64,000 bases of DNA from Dehalococcoidia bacterium (GTDB taxonomy: Bacteria; Chloroflexota; Dehalococcoidia; SM23-28-2; HRBIN24), in the NCBI GenBank assembly GCA_032249735.1, contig JAVVHA010000007.1, positions 22,344-86,343 on the forward strand, in the 5' to 3' direction. Both the position numbers and the translations under genes were made by a program. Shown here in pieces: positions 53,050 to 60,668 of the stretch (within the stretch, counting starts at the first letter, position 1; each line of letters opens with the position of its first letter). The notes below the pieces were generated by a model. It saw only the letters and a program-made list of their open reading frames with translations, was not told where the DNA came from and made no database searches.

Positions 53050-53741
53050 AGGCCCAACGGTTGAGGGTCACCTTTCAGCGGGGGGAGCAGGTGAAGTACA
53101 TCACCCACCTGGACCTGATGCGCTACTGGGAGCGGGTGCTAAGGCGGGCGGGCGTCCCCTTGGCTTATTCTGAGGGCCACAACCCCACCCCCCAGATATC
53201 GCTAGCCGCCCCCTTGCCTGTAGGGGTTACCTCATCCTGTGAGCTCATGGACGTTTACCTTTGGCGTCGCATGGATCTGCGCGACTTCCTACGCCGTGTG
53301 TCCCGCCAGGTGGTGCCAGGTACGGAAATAGTGGCCGTGCGGGAGATAGGCTTGAGGGAGCCATCGTTGCAATCGCAGGTGCGCTGGGCCCAATATCGCG
53401 TGGAGGTGGACAAGGAGGGGCGCACCCGTAGCGAGGTGGAGGAGGCCATCGAGAGGATCATGTCCTCTTCCTCCCTCCCCTGGCAACATCTGCGCGATGG
53501 CCAGGTGCGTCGCTATGACCTGCGCCGCCTTATCTTCGACCTTTGGCTGGAAGAAGAGGCTCAACAGACCTTTGTGCTGGGGATGCGCCTGCGCACCGAC
53601 CAGCAGGCGGCGGGGCGGGCGGAGCAGGTGACGGCGGCCTTGGGGTTCCGGACGCCCCCCCTACGTATCCACCGCGTGGCCATCTTCGTGGAAGAGACCC
53701 CCAAGGTAGCTCGAGCCTACCGTCGCCTGGGGGAGATGTGA
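53046..53741 (+). CDS. DUF2344 (TIGR03936-type) radical SAM-linked protein
   Basis: 231 aa. Opening LRVTFQRGEQVKYITHLDLMRYWERVLRRAG, then YSEGHNPTPQISLAAPLPVG, the signature of the family usually fused to or next to a YgiQ-like radical SAM protein. No such partner lies nearby in this window. Function unknown. It starts by ATGA overlap with the CNNM-type gene. Confidence 0.82.
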   Translation: MKAQRLRVTFQRGEQVKYITHLDLMRYWERVLRRAGVPLAYSEGHNPTPQISLAAPLPVGVTSSCELMDVYLWRRMDLRDFLRRVSRQVVPGTEIVAVREIGLREPSLQSQVRWAQYRVEVDKEGRTRSEVEEAIERIMSSSSLPWQHLRDGQVRRYDLRRLIFDLWLEEEAQQTFVLGMRLRTDQQAAGRAEQVTAALGFRTPPLRIHRVAIFVEETPKVARAYRRLGEM

Positions 53742-53758
53742 GGAAGCCTCCCGCGCTC

Positions 53759-53764
53759 TATAAT
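53759..53764 (+). promoter_or_regulatory. -10 element before the RpiB-family gene
   Basis: A perfect TATAAT 18 nt upstream of ATG 53783, in the 41-bp gap after the DUF2344 gene. No clear -35. A ribosome site AAGGGG follows at a normal distance. Confidence 0.38.
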
Positions 53765-53782
53765 GGCTCCTAAGGGGAAGCC

Positions 53783-54244
53783 ATGCGCATAGCAGTGGGC
53801 AGCGACGAACGAACCCACCTGACAGACTCGGTGGTGGAGGAGCTCCGCCGCATGGGCCATGAGGTGGAGCTTGTGGGACCATTACGGGGGGAGCCCCTCC
53901 AATGGGCCGACGTAGCCCGTCAGGTGGCCGAGATGGTGGCCAAGGGGGAGGCCGAACAGGGCATCCTCTTCTGCTGGACGGGCACAGGCGTGTCCATCGC
54001 CGCCAACAAGGTGCCTGGGGTGAGGGCGGCCCTCTGCCACGACGCCGAGACGGCTAGGGGGGCGCGGGCCTGGAACGATGCCAACGTCCTCTGCCTCAGC
54101 CTGCGCGCTACCTCAGAGGCCGTGGCCAAGGAGATCCTGGAGGCCTGGTTTTCGGCCTCCCTCGACCCCTCGGAAGCGGAGAACGTGCGTAAGGTGGAGG
54201 CCATGGACCGGGCGCGAGCCTGCCAGGAGGGGCAGAGAAGGTGA
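53783..54244 (+). CDS. rpiB: RpiB/LacAB family sugar-phosphate isomerase
   Basis: Probably converts ribose 5-phosphate and ribulose 5-phosphate. 153 aa. MRIAVGSDER start, and GILFCWTGTGVSIAANKVPG, where Cys64 and Thr66 match the catalytic Cys and neighbouring Thr of E. coli RpiB; then RAALCHDAETARGARAWNDANVLCL. The motif is CWTGTG instead of CGTGIG, and Trp at the second position is unusual, so substrate preference may differ. GTGA overlap with the following gene. Confidence 0.85.
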   Translation: MRIAVGSDERTHLTDSVVEELRRMGHEVELVGPLRGEPLQWADVARQVAEMVAKGEAEQGILFCWTGTGVSIAANKVPGVRAALCHDAETARGARAWNDANVLCLSLRATSEAVAKEILEAWFSASLDPSEAENVRKVEAMDRARACQEGQRR

Positions 54245-54918
54245 GCCGCCGTGAGCGCCGGCGGCGGGAGGGGGCTGGTTCCTCGGCCGCCTTCTGGCGT
54301 AGAGGCTCCCTTAAAACGCGGCGGCCCCGCGCCCCAGCGCCTCGGCCGGGCTTCCATATTCCGGCATGGGTGCCGGTGCTAGTTGTGGTGGCAGCGGTGA
54401 TGGCCATCTTCCTGGGCTTAGTGGTCTTTCGCGAGGCGGGAGGTACTAGCCCCAGCATCGGCGATCACTGGCATGCCCCCTATGAGGTGTGGTTGTGTGG
54501 GGCCAAAGAGCCTCCTCTACCCGCCTTCCCGGGAGGTGTGCATACGCATGGCGACGGCATCATTCACATCCATCCGGAGACGGTGGCTGAGGAGGGGAGG
54601 GGGGCCCGCCTAGTGATGTTCTTCCAATATGCGGGAAGGGCGTTGGGCAAGGGGGGCGTCCTTGGCCCCGACGTTTTCCAGATGCCTGGCAGCGATAAGG
54701 TCTATCGCAATGGCGATGTTTGCCAGGAGGGGCCTTATGCGGGGCAGGCGGGCGTAGTCCAGGTGTACGTCAATGGACGCCGCCTCCTTCCCCGGGAGCT
54801 GGAAGAGTACATCCCTCGGGACGGGGACCGAGTCCTCATCGCCTTTGCGCCGGAGGGTGCCGTCCCCGTGACCCCCACCGCACCCCTGGCAACGCCCAGC
54901 CCTACCGCCGGGGGCTAA
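54241..54918 (+). CDS. Membrane-anchored His-rich extracytoplasmic protein, function unknown
   Basis: 225 aa that I do not recognise as a named family. Highly basic N-terminus (Arg-rich, residues 2-36), one membrane helix about 42-64, and an outside domain with conserved-looking histidines: GDHWHAPYEVWLCG (H76, H78, C86) and GGVHTHGDGIIHIHP (H101, H103, H109, H111), then C161 and a Pro/Thr-rich tail. The spacing suggests a metal site (inference). GTG start overlaps the rpiB stop; the 3' end overlaps the convergent MFS gene by 17 bp. Confidence 0.7.
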   Translation: MSRRERRRREGAGSSAAFWRRGSLKTRRPRAPAPRPGFHIPAWVPVLVVVAAVMAIFLGLVVFREAGGTSPSIGDHWHAPYEVWLCGAKEPPLPAFPGGVHTHGDGIIHIHPETVAEEGRGARLVMFFQYAGRALGKGGVLGPDVFQMPGSDKVYRNGDVCQEGPYAGQAGVVQVYVNGRRLLPRELEEYIPRDGDRVLIAFAPEGAVPVTPTAPLATPSPTAGG

Positions 54919-56323
54919 GGCGAGTGGCCATGGTCTCTGGGGTCACCTGGTCGGGCAGCCAGTAGGTCCGGAAGGTGAGCCACCCCAGGAAGGAGGCCAG
55001 CCCCGCCACCACTCCCACCAGCCTGATGCCCAGGGGGTTCTCGGCTGTGGAACCCAGGGCCAGCAGGAGGGCAAGGATGGGCGGGAAGGCAGCAGAGGCT
55101 ATCTTCTCCAGGGTGGCCTGGGTAGCATAGTAGATGGCCTCCCGCCGTTGCCCGGTGCGCAAGGCGTCGTAATCGATGATGTCCGCCTGGATGGCATTGG
55201 GGAAGGTGTATACGGCCGTCATGGGCAGCCCTATGATGGCCACCATGAGCACCGCCTGCAGCAAGGGGTTGACGCCGGGGATAAAGCCCATGAAGGCCAA
55301 CCAGGGCAGATAGAAGCTGGCAAAGAGCATGGCCGTCGAGTATACCCACGCCTTTCCCCGCCAGATGCTCAACTGGTACACCAGGGGCAGGGAGGCAAGG
55401 ACCACCAGAATGGCCATACCCGTGAGGATGCCCACCACCGTCCCCACCCCCAGCCCCACCTTCACGGGCCCAAGCTGCAGCAGCACCTCGTGCCCATGCT
55501 CCAGGCGGAGGATCTCGGGCCGGTGTCCCCCGAGGAGGACGACCTGGGCCCAGTAGGGGAGGGCAGCTGTAAGCATGCTTATAGCCATGTTGAACAGGAT
55601 GAAGGTGGGCAGGAAGGCGCGGAACTGGTCGTTGGCAAGGCAGGCCCGCACAGCGGCCAGGAAGTCGATGCGCACTGGCTCGACATCCCGGCGGGCATAG
55701 CGCCAGGCCCCCGCCAGCCCCACGTAGCGGGAGACAAAGGCCAATATGGCCATGGTGATCCCCATGGCCTGAAAGCCCATGGTGTCCACGATGATGCCGC
55801 TTATGACCAGGGCCACGAAGGCCCCCAAGGTCCCAAAGAACACCTGCCAAGTCACGATGCTCATCCTGTCTTGGGAGCGGGGGGCGATCTCCGGAAGTAG
55901 GGACTCGAAGGGCCCTCCTGAGAGGGTGCTGAACAGGTAAAAGGTTTCCAGCACTATGAAGAGGTAAGCGGCGTTGAGGGCGCTCTGCCGCGGTTCGGGG
56001 GGCATCCAGAGGAGGGCGGCGAACAACGCATAGAAGGGGGTAGCCAGAAGAACGAAGGGGATACGTCTGCCCCAGCGGCTCCGAGTGCGGTCGCTCCACC
56101 AGCCGATGAGGGGGTCGTCCAGGGCTTCGATGACGCGGGCTGCCAGAAGGAGGGCTCCCAAGACTAACATGGGCACCCTGGCAGGCAGATCGGACTCGGG
56201 TGGCGGGGCGTAGAAGTAGATGAGCCAGAGGTCGCGGGACCGCGACAGGACGTTGCCGCCAAAGCTGGCAGACGCGTATAGCAGGCGGTTGAGGCGCGGG
56301 AGCGCTGGCAAGGCCTCGGCCAT
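54902..56323 (-). CDS. MFS transporter, GPH (glycoside-pentoside-hexuronide:cation) type
   Basis: 473 aa from ATG 56323, the start of MAEALPALPRLNRLLYAS. About twelve membrane spans. ALDDPLIGWWSDRTRSRWGRR matches the loop 2-3 signature of the GPH sugar:cation symporters (family knowledge), and a second-half DIIDYDALRTGQRREAIYY matches their C-terminal motif. Substrate unknown. Located 5 nt after the acyltransferase stop, so probably cotranscribed with it. A longer upstream reading exists but is inside that gene. Confidence 0.85.
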   Translation of the reverse strand: MAEALPALPRLNRLLYASASFGGNVLSRSRDLWLIYFYAPPPESDLPARVPMLVLGALLLAARVIEALDDPLIGWWSDRTRSRWGRRIPFVLLATPFYALFAALLWMPPEPRQSALNAAYLFIVLETFYLFSTLSGGPFESLLPEIAPRSQDRMSIVTWQVFFGTLGAFVALVISGIIVDTMGFQAMGITMAILAFVSRYVGLAGAWRYARRDVEPVRIDFLAAVRACLANDQFRAFLPTFILFNMAISMLTAALPYWAQVVLLGGHRPEILRLEHGHEVLLQLGPVKVGLGVGTVVGILTGMAILVVLASLPLVYQLSIWRGKAWVYSTAMLFASFYLPWLAFMGFIPGVNPLLQAVLMVAIIGLPMTAVYTFPNAIQADIIDYDALRTGQRREAIYYATQATLEKIASAAFPPILALLLALGSTAENPLGIRLVGVVAGLASFLGWLTFRTYWLPDQVTPETMATRLSPRR

Positions 56324-56328
56324 GGTCC

Positions 56329-57114
56329 TTACACTGTGTGCTCGCCCCTCTCCATGGCCCTCTGCAGGTCCAGGGCGTAGTATCCCCACATGGGTGGGGG
56401 TAGTAGACGACCGATGGCCATCATGGCCTGGTCGCGGGCCTGGCGAGCTTGCTCCCTCTCATCGCCGTCCCCCATCTGGAAGGGGACGGGGGGGCCGAAC
56501 TTGGCCACTAGCACCCCCTCCTCCTCATATAGCCCAGCAGGCACCACCGGCACCCCCTTCTGGGCCAGCCCCAGCAACAGGAGCCCTACCGCCTCCGGTG
56601 GGCGGATGAGGGTGCCCGTGCCGATGCCCTCGGGGAAGAAGGCGATGGGCCTATCGCCCTGGGCCGCCTCAAGCACCGCCCTCACGACGGCCGCCCGCCC
56701 CATGGCCCGCTCCTTGGCCCTGGGAACGATGATGAGCCCGTAGACGTCTGCGAGGCGCCTAAACAGCCACCGCAGCACTGGCACGGGCACAGGCAGGGGG
56801 CCGAGGCGGAAGTTGTACCATTCGCTGGTCATGAGCCAGCGTGGTGACTGATGGCGGCGCTCCCACAGGGCGGCAGTGAGAACCATCCCTCCCCAGAACA
56901 CCTTTAGGCCCGGGCGTTCATAATGATTGGCGATGATGGCCAAGGGCCCCGTCTCGGGGATCCTCTCCTGCTGCAAGACGCGGTAGGGGAAGCGTGTCCG
57001 TGCCAGCACCGCCTGAGCGTCTTCGCCCACCTCGCGTCTACGCCCCAGGGCTACGGCGCCCACAAACCGCAGGATGTAAGAGAGGGGCAGACGGTAGGAA
57101 AGGGGTTCGGGCAC
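56329..57114 (-). CDS. PlsC-like acyltransferase (degenerate catalytic Asp)
   Basis: 261 aa from GTG 57114 (GGTGAG upstream), chosen because the upstream frame is promoter sequence. LAIIANHYERPGLKVFWGG contains the HX4D region, but the Asp is replaced by Gly (H64, G69), whereas FFPEGIGTG (FPEG 160-163) is intact. Probably a 1-acylglycerol-3-phosphate acyltransferase relative of glycerolipid synthesis, but the lost Asp questions activity in the standard mechanism. Hydrophobic stretches around 10-22 and 105-132 suggest membrane association. Confidence 0.75.
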   Translation of the reverse strand: MPEPLSYRLPLSYILRFVGAVALGRRREVGEDAQAVLARTRFPYRVLQQERIPETGPLAIIANHYERPGLKVFWGGMVLTAALWERRHQSPRWLMTSEWYNFRLGPLPVPVPVLRWLFRRLADVYGLIIVPRAKERAMGRAAVVRAVLEAAQGDRPIAFFPEGIGTGTLIRPPEAVGLLLLGLAQKGVPVVPAGLYEEEGVLVAKFGPPVPFQMGDGDEREQARQARDQAMMAIGRLLPPPMWGYYALDLQRAMERGEHTV

Positions 57115-57129
57115 GCTCTCACCGTATCC

Positions 57130-57135
57130 ATTGTA
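57130..57135 (-). promoter_or_regulatory. -10 element before the PlsC-like gene
   Basis: TACAAT on the minus strand, 16 nt before GTG 57114; predicted start near 57123, leaving a very short leader. The -35 is weak. Part of the 87-bp divergent region with the cytidylate-kinase-like gene. Confidence 0.3.
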
Positions 57136-57170
57136 ACGCAGGGGGTGGGCTTTCGAACTCTTGCTCTTGG

Positions 57171-57179
57171 TGGTATACT
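57171..57179 (+). promoter_or_regulatory. Extended -10 before the cytidylate-kinase-like gene
   Basis: TGGTATACT: TATACT at 57174-57179 with TGn extension; a poor -35 (TTTCGA, 57151) at 17 bp. Predicted start near 57186, leader about 16 nt with GAGGTGAGA in it. Confidence 0.4.
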
Positions 57180-57201
57180 TGGCCCGCCTCGAGGTGAGAG
57201 T

Positions 57202-57900
57202 GTGCCTGTGGTGATCACCATATCTGGAGCACCGGGTAGCGGGGCATGGGAGCTGGGCCACTTGGTGGCCCAACGGCTAGGGGTGGAGCTCGTGGACCGG
57301 GAGCTCTTGGCCGATGCCGCTCGCCGCCTGGGGGTAGCGGTGGAGCAGCTGGCCCGCAGGGACGAACGGTGCCTGAGCCTGCGGGAGAAGGTGGCCCTTT
57401 TCCTGCGTCAGTTCCTAGAACGGTCAGCCCTCCTAGGGGCCGACCCCTTGTCCGGGGGGCTGGGCCTGGAGCTCATCCTCGCTGGCACCTATGCCGATAT
57501 GGCCACCAGGGTGGAGGAAGGCGAGGGCCTCCCCGAGGAGGCCTACATCCAGGTGCTCACCACCCTCATGCGGGAGCTGGCTGCCCGTGGGGACGTGGTC
57601 ATTTTGGGCCGGGGGAGCCACATGGTCCTGCAGGGCCATCCCCACGCCCTGCATGTCCTGGCCATCGCCCCCAAGGAGGAGAGACTGCGGAGGTTCGCCC
57701 AGCGGGAGGGCCTGGGGCTGGAGGAGGCGGCGCGCCGCCTGCACCAGACCGAGAAGGGGCGCCAGCTCTTCTACCGCCGCTATTGGAAGGTGGACCCTGA
57801 CGACCCCTCCTATTACCACCTGACGGTGGAGACGTCCCGTTTGCCTTTGGAGGTGGCGGTGGAGGTGGTGGCTGTGGCAGCCGGCGCCCTGAGGGGCTAG
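57202..57900 (+). CDS. Cytidylate kinase-like family protein
   Basis: 232 aa from GTG 57202, behind GAGGTGAGA. The P-loop region reads GAPGSGAWELG (residues 9-19), lacking the Lys of true kinases, as in the cytidylate-kinase-like (type 2) family. VELVDRELLADAARRLG and DVVILGRGSHMVLQGHP are family features. The family is common next to unrelated genes and its substrate is uncertain; real CMP kinase activity should not be assumed. Confidence 0.75.
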   Translation: MPVVITISGAPGSGAWELGHLVAQRLGVELVDRELLADAARRLGVAVEQLARRDERCLSLREKVALFLRQFLERSALLGADPLSGGLGLELILAGTYADMATRVEEGEGLPEEAYIQVLTTLMRELAARGDVVILGRGSHMVLQGHPHALHVLAIAPKEERLRRFAQREGLGLEEAARRLHQTEKGRQLFYRRYWKVDPDDPSYYHLTVETSRLPLEVAVEVVAVAAGALRG

Positions 57901-57904
57901 GCCG

Positions 57905-58204
57905 CTACAGCCTGGATATCAGCTCCCGTAGGTAGGTCTCCGCCCGGTCTAGGCGGGCGCGCAGTCCCAGAGGATGGTGGGGTGCCATAGGGACGCCCCA
58001 GCCCCGGTCGCGAGCCCCCATCCCCACCAGCTTCAAAAAGCCCCGCGCCTCTGACGAGTCCTCGCCGAAGATGGTCACCAGCAAGTGGTAGGTGGCGTCC
58101 ACCCACTGGCCATATTGGTAGGAGAGGGGGCCGCGTCCCCGCAGGCGGGGGACCAGCTCCAGTTGCCTCTGCAACTTAGCCACTGCCACCTTTGGTGCTG
58201 TCAT
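57905..58204 (-). CDS. Small hypothetical protein
   Basis: 99 aa, not recognised. A segment QWVDATYHLLVTIFGEDSSE (residues 33-52) has the look of a short helix-turn module seen in many bacterial small proteins (weak inference). Ends RAETYLRELISRL. ATG 58204 lies inside the 3' end of rimI, overlap 29 bp, and its stop lies 4 nt from the convergent cytidylate-kinase-like stop. Confidence 0.55.
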   Translation of the reverse strand: MTAPKVAVAKLQRQLELVPRLRGRGPLSYQYGQWVDATYHLLVTIFGEDSSEARGFLKLVGMGARDRGWGVPMAPHHPLGLRARLDRAETYLRELISRL

Positions 58205-58823
58205 GGGCGCCCACCTCCGTGGCGATAGGGCCTTCCCAAGGGCCCCACCGCTTGCCGTAATTGGCCTTCATCTCCTCTAGGAACTGCCGGAAGGCCAGGC
58301 CGTCCAGCCCCTCCCTCACCATGACATAAGCGTCCTCGTGGTTATCGGAGTAGTAACGAGGGCGTATCGTCACTTTTTGGAACCCGTACTTCTCGTAGAG
58401 GGCGATGGCGACTCCATTGGAGACGCGGCACTCCAGGACGGCCTCCCTCTTGCCCAGGGAGGCGGCTAGCTCCAGGGCACACATGATGAGGAGCTCGCCG
58501 AAGCCCTGACCTCGCCACGGCCTGGCCACAGCCACAGCCACAATATGGGCCTCCTGGGCCGGCAGCCACATCCCCAGGTACCCCACCACCTCCTGCTGGG
58601 GGCGGCGGGCGCAGTTGAGAAGGCCTAATAAGCCTCGCCCCTCCTGGGGGGGCTTGCAGGCCACCGCCACCAGATAACGGGCAAGGCCGCCGTGCCCTAG
58701 CATCTCGTGCAAGGGCGTGGGCCGCTGTTCAGGAAAGGCCTCCCTCTCGATGGCCCGGACCGCTGCCAGGTCCTCCTCAGTGAAGAGGCGCACCTTCCGG
58801 CGGATGGTATCCACGTCCACCAT
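58176..58823 (-). CDS. rimI: RimI-type GNAT N-acetyltransferase
   Basis: Acetylates an N-terminal alanine, classically of ribosomal protein S18. 215 aa from ATG 58823, chosen because MVDVDTIRRKVRLFTEEDL begins the domain. Acetyl-CoA loop VAVARPWRGQGFGELLIMCA and the ALYEKYGFQKVTIRPRYYSDN motif characteristic of RimI. The C-terminal about 50 residues exceed typical RimI. Divergent from the ABC exporter, 52 bp between starts. Confidence 0.82.
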   Translation of the reverse strand: MVDVDTIRRKVRLFTEEDLAAVRAIEREAFPEQRPTPLHEMLGHGGLARYLVAVACKPPQEGRGLLGLLNCARRPQQEVVGYLGMWLPAQEAHIVAVAVARPWRGQGFGELLIMCALELAASLGKREAVLECRVSNGVAIALYEKYGFQKVTIRPRYYSDNHEDAYVMVREGLDGLAFRQFLEEMKANYGKRWGPWEGPIATEVGAHDSTKGGSG

Positions 58824-58831
58824 TCTAGCCG

Positions 58832-58861
58832 TTAACGAGGGGGTAAGGACAGTGCTACAAT
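58832..58861 (+). promoter_or_regulatory. Promoter of the ABC exporter operon
   Basis: TTAACG (58832-58837), 18-bp spacer and TACAAT (58856-58861). Start near 58868, only about 8 nt before the ATG, so the mRNA would be close to leaderless. Confidence 0.45.
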
Positions 58862-58875
58862 CGTTATTAAACGTC

Positions 58876-60666
58876 ATGGGCCATCTGTTGCGTCTTCTGG
58901 GTCTGCTCCGGCCTCACTGGCGAGCGACGGCCCTCACCATAGCCTGCGTCCTGGGCACGGCGGCCTTTGGCCTGGCCATGCCGAGGTTGGTGCAATGGAG
59001 CATCGACTTCGCCCTAGGAGTGCGTCTGGAGGGAGGGAGGGTGCAGGTGGAGGCCAACGCCCGGGCCCTGGCGGTGGCCGCCATGGCGGTGGTAGGCGTG
59101 GGGGCCATGCGAGGCCTCTTCTCCTTTGGCCAGCAGTTCTTGGCGGAATGGACGGGACAACAGCTGGCCTATGAGCTGCGGAACCGTCTCTATGAGGCCT
59201 TCCAGCGTCTCTCCTTCTCGTTCCACGACCGTGCCCAGACGGGCCAGCTCATGTCCAGGGCTACCCAGGACGTGGAGGGAGCGCGCTTGTTTATCACCTT
59301 TGGCGTCCTGCGGATGGGGTATATGGTCATCATGCCAGTTGCTGTGCTGGCCATCATGGTGATGGCTAGCTGGCGTCTGGCCCTCTTGGTGTGGGCCTTC
59401 ATCCCATTCATCCTTTGGCGCTCGGTGGTCATGAGCCGCTCTCTACGGCCCCTTTGGCTGCGGATCCAGGACCGACTGGGTAACCTCACCACTGTGCTGC
59501 AGGAGGCCCTTTCGGGCTTCCGGGTGGTCAAGGCGTTCGGCCGCGAGGAATATGAGGTGGGGCGGTTCGCAGAAGAGGCTCAGCGTCTGCTGAAGGACTC
59601 CTTGGCGGCCAGCCGTGTGCAGGCGCGGGATGCGCCCCTTATCTCCGCCCTATGGCTCGTGGCTGCTGCCTCCGTCCTCGTGTACGGGGGATGGCAGGTG
59701 CGGGAGGGGGCCATCACCCCAGGCGAGCTGACGGCCTTCTTCCTCTACCTGAACCTGCTGCAGATGCCTGTGCGAGCTTTGGGGTGGGTGCTGGGGCTTT
59801 ATGCTCGGGCCATCTCCGCCGCCCAGCGCATCTTCGAGGTGCTGGATGCGCAGCCGGAGGTCCGAGAGCGGCCGCGGGCCATGGAGCTGCGTCACGTGCG
59901 GGGGCACGTTCGCTTTGAGGACGTGTACTTCTCCTATGATGGCCGCACACCTGTGCTGCGGGGGATAGACCTGGAGGCCCGGCCCGGGGAGGTGGTGGCC
60001 CTGGTGGGCCCCCCTGGCAGCGGCAAGACCACCCTCGTCCACCTCATCCCCCGCTTCTACGACGTTACCAGCGGGCGCGTCACCATCGATGGCATCGATG
60101 TGCGGGACGTCACCTTGGCGTCCTTGCGGCGGGTTGTGGGCATCGTCCATCAGGACGTGTTTTTGTTCTCGGCCACCATTCGCGAGAACATCGCCTACGG
60201 CGTGCCCACCGCCCGGCAGGAGGAGATCGAGAGGGCGGCCAAGGCCGCCCGCATCCATGACTTCATCCTCTCCCTGCCCGAGGGGTACGACACCTGGGTA
60301 GGGGAGCGGGGCATCACGCTCTCGGGGGGGCAAAGGCAGCGCATCGCCATCGCCCGCACCCTCCTGCGGGACCCTCGCATCCTCATCTTGGACGACTCCA
60401 CCTCTAGCGTGGACGTGGAGACGGAGCGCCTCATCTGGGAGGCGCTGGTGGAGCTCATGTGTGGGCGCACCACCTTTGTCATCGCCCACCGTGCTGCCAC
60501 CCTGGAGATGGCCGACCAGGTCCTGGTGCTAGACGGGGGGCGCATCGTAGAGAGGGGCCGGCATAGGGATCTGTTGGCCCGCGGCGGGCTTTACGCTGCG
60601 ATCTATCGGCAGGAGTTGGCTGTCCAGGGAGCGGTGGCCCTAACGCGTGGGGATGGGAGGTCTTGA
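58876..60666 (+). CDS. Heterodimeric ABC exporter, half with degenerate Walker B
   Basis: Multidrug- or lipid-type exporter half, 596 aa. Six-helix membrane domain (about 1-320) and an ATPase domain. Walker A GPPGSGKT with K384, signature LSGGQ at 482-486, Walker B ILILDDSTSSVD where the catalytic Glu is Asp (D507), and an H-loop IAHR. Known heterodimeric exporters such as TM287/288 carry this DD in one half. Pairs with the next gene, 2-nt gap. ATG 58876 after the promoter. Confidence 0.92.
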   Translation: MGHLLRLLGLLRPHWRATALTIACVLGTAAFGLAMPRLVQWSIDFALGVRLEGGRVQVEANARALAVAAMAVVGVGAMRGLFSFGQQFLAEWTGQQLAYELRNRLYEAFQRLSFSFHDRAQTGQLMSRATQDVEGARLFITFGVLRMGYMVIMPVAVLAIMVMASWRLALLVWAFIPFILWRSVVMSRSLRPLWLRIQDRLGNLTTVLQEALSGFRVVKAFGREEYEVGRFAEEAQRLLKDSLAASRVQARDAPLISALWLVAAASVLVYGGWQVREGAITPGELTAFFLYLNLLQMPVRALGWVLGLYARAISAAQRIFEVLDAQPEVRERPRAMELRHVRGHVRFEDVYFSYDGRTPVLRGIDLEARPGEVVALVGPPGSGKTTLVHLIPRFYDVTSGRVTIDGIDVRDVTLASLRRVVGIVHQDVFLFSATIRENIAYGVPTARQEEIERAAKAARIHDFILSLPEGYDTWVGERGITLSGGQRQRIAIARTLLRDPRILILDDSTSSVDVETERLIWEALVELMCGRTTFVIAHRAATLEMADQVLVLDGGRIVERGRHRDLLARGGLYAAIYRQELAVQGAVALTRGDGRS

Positions 60667-60668
60667 GC

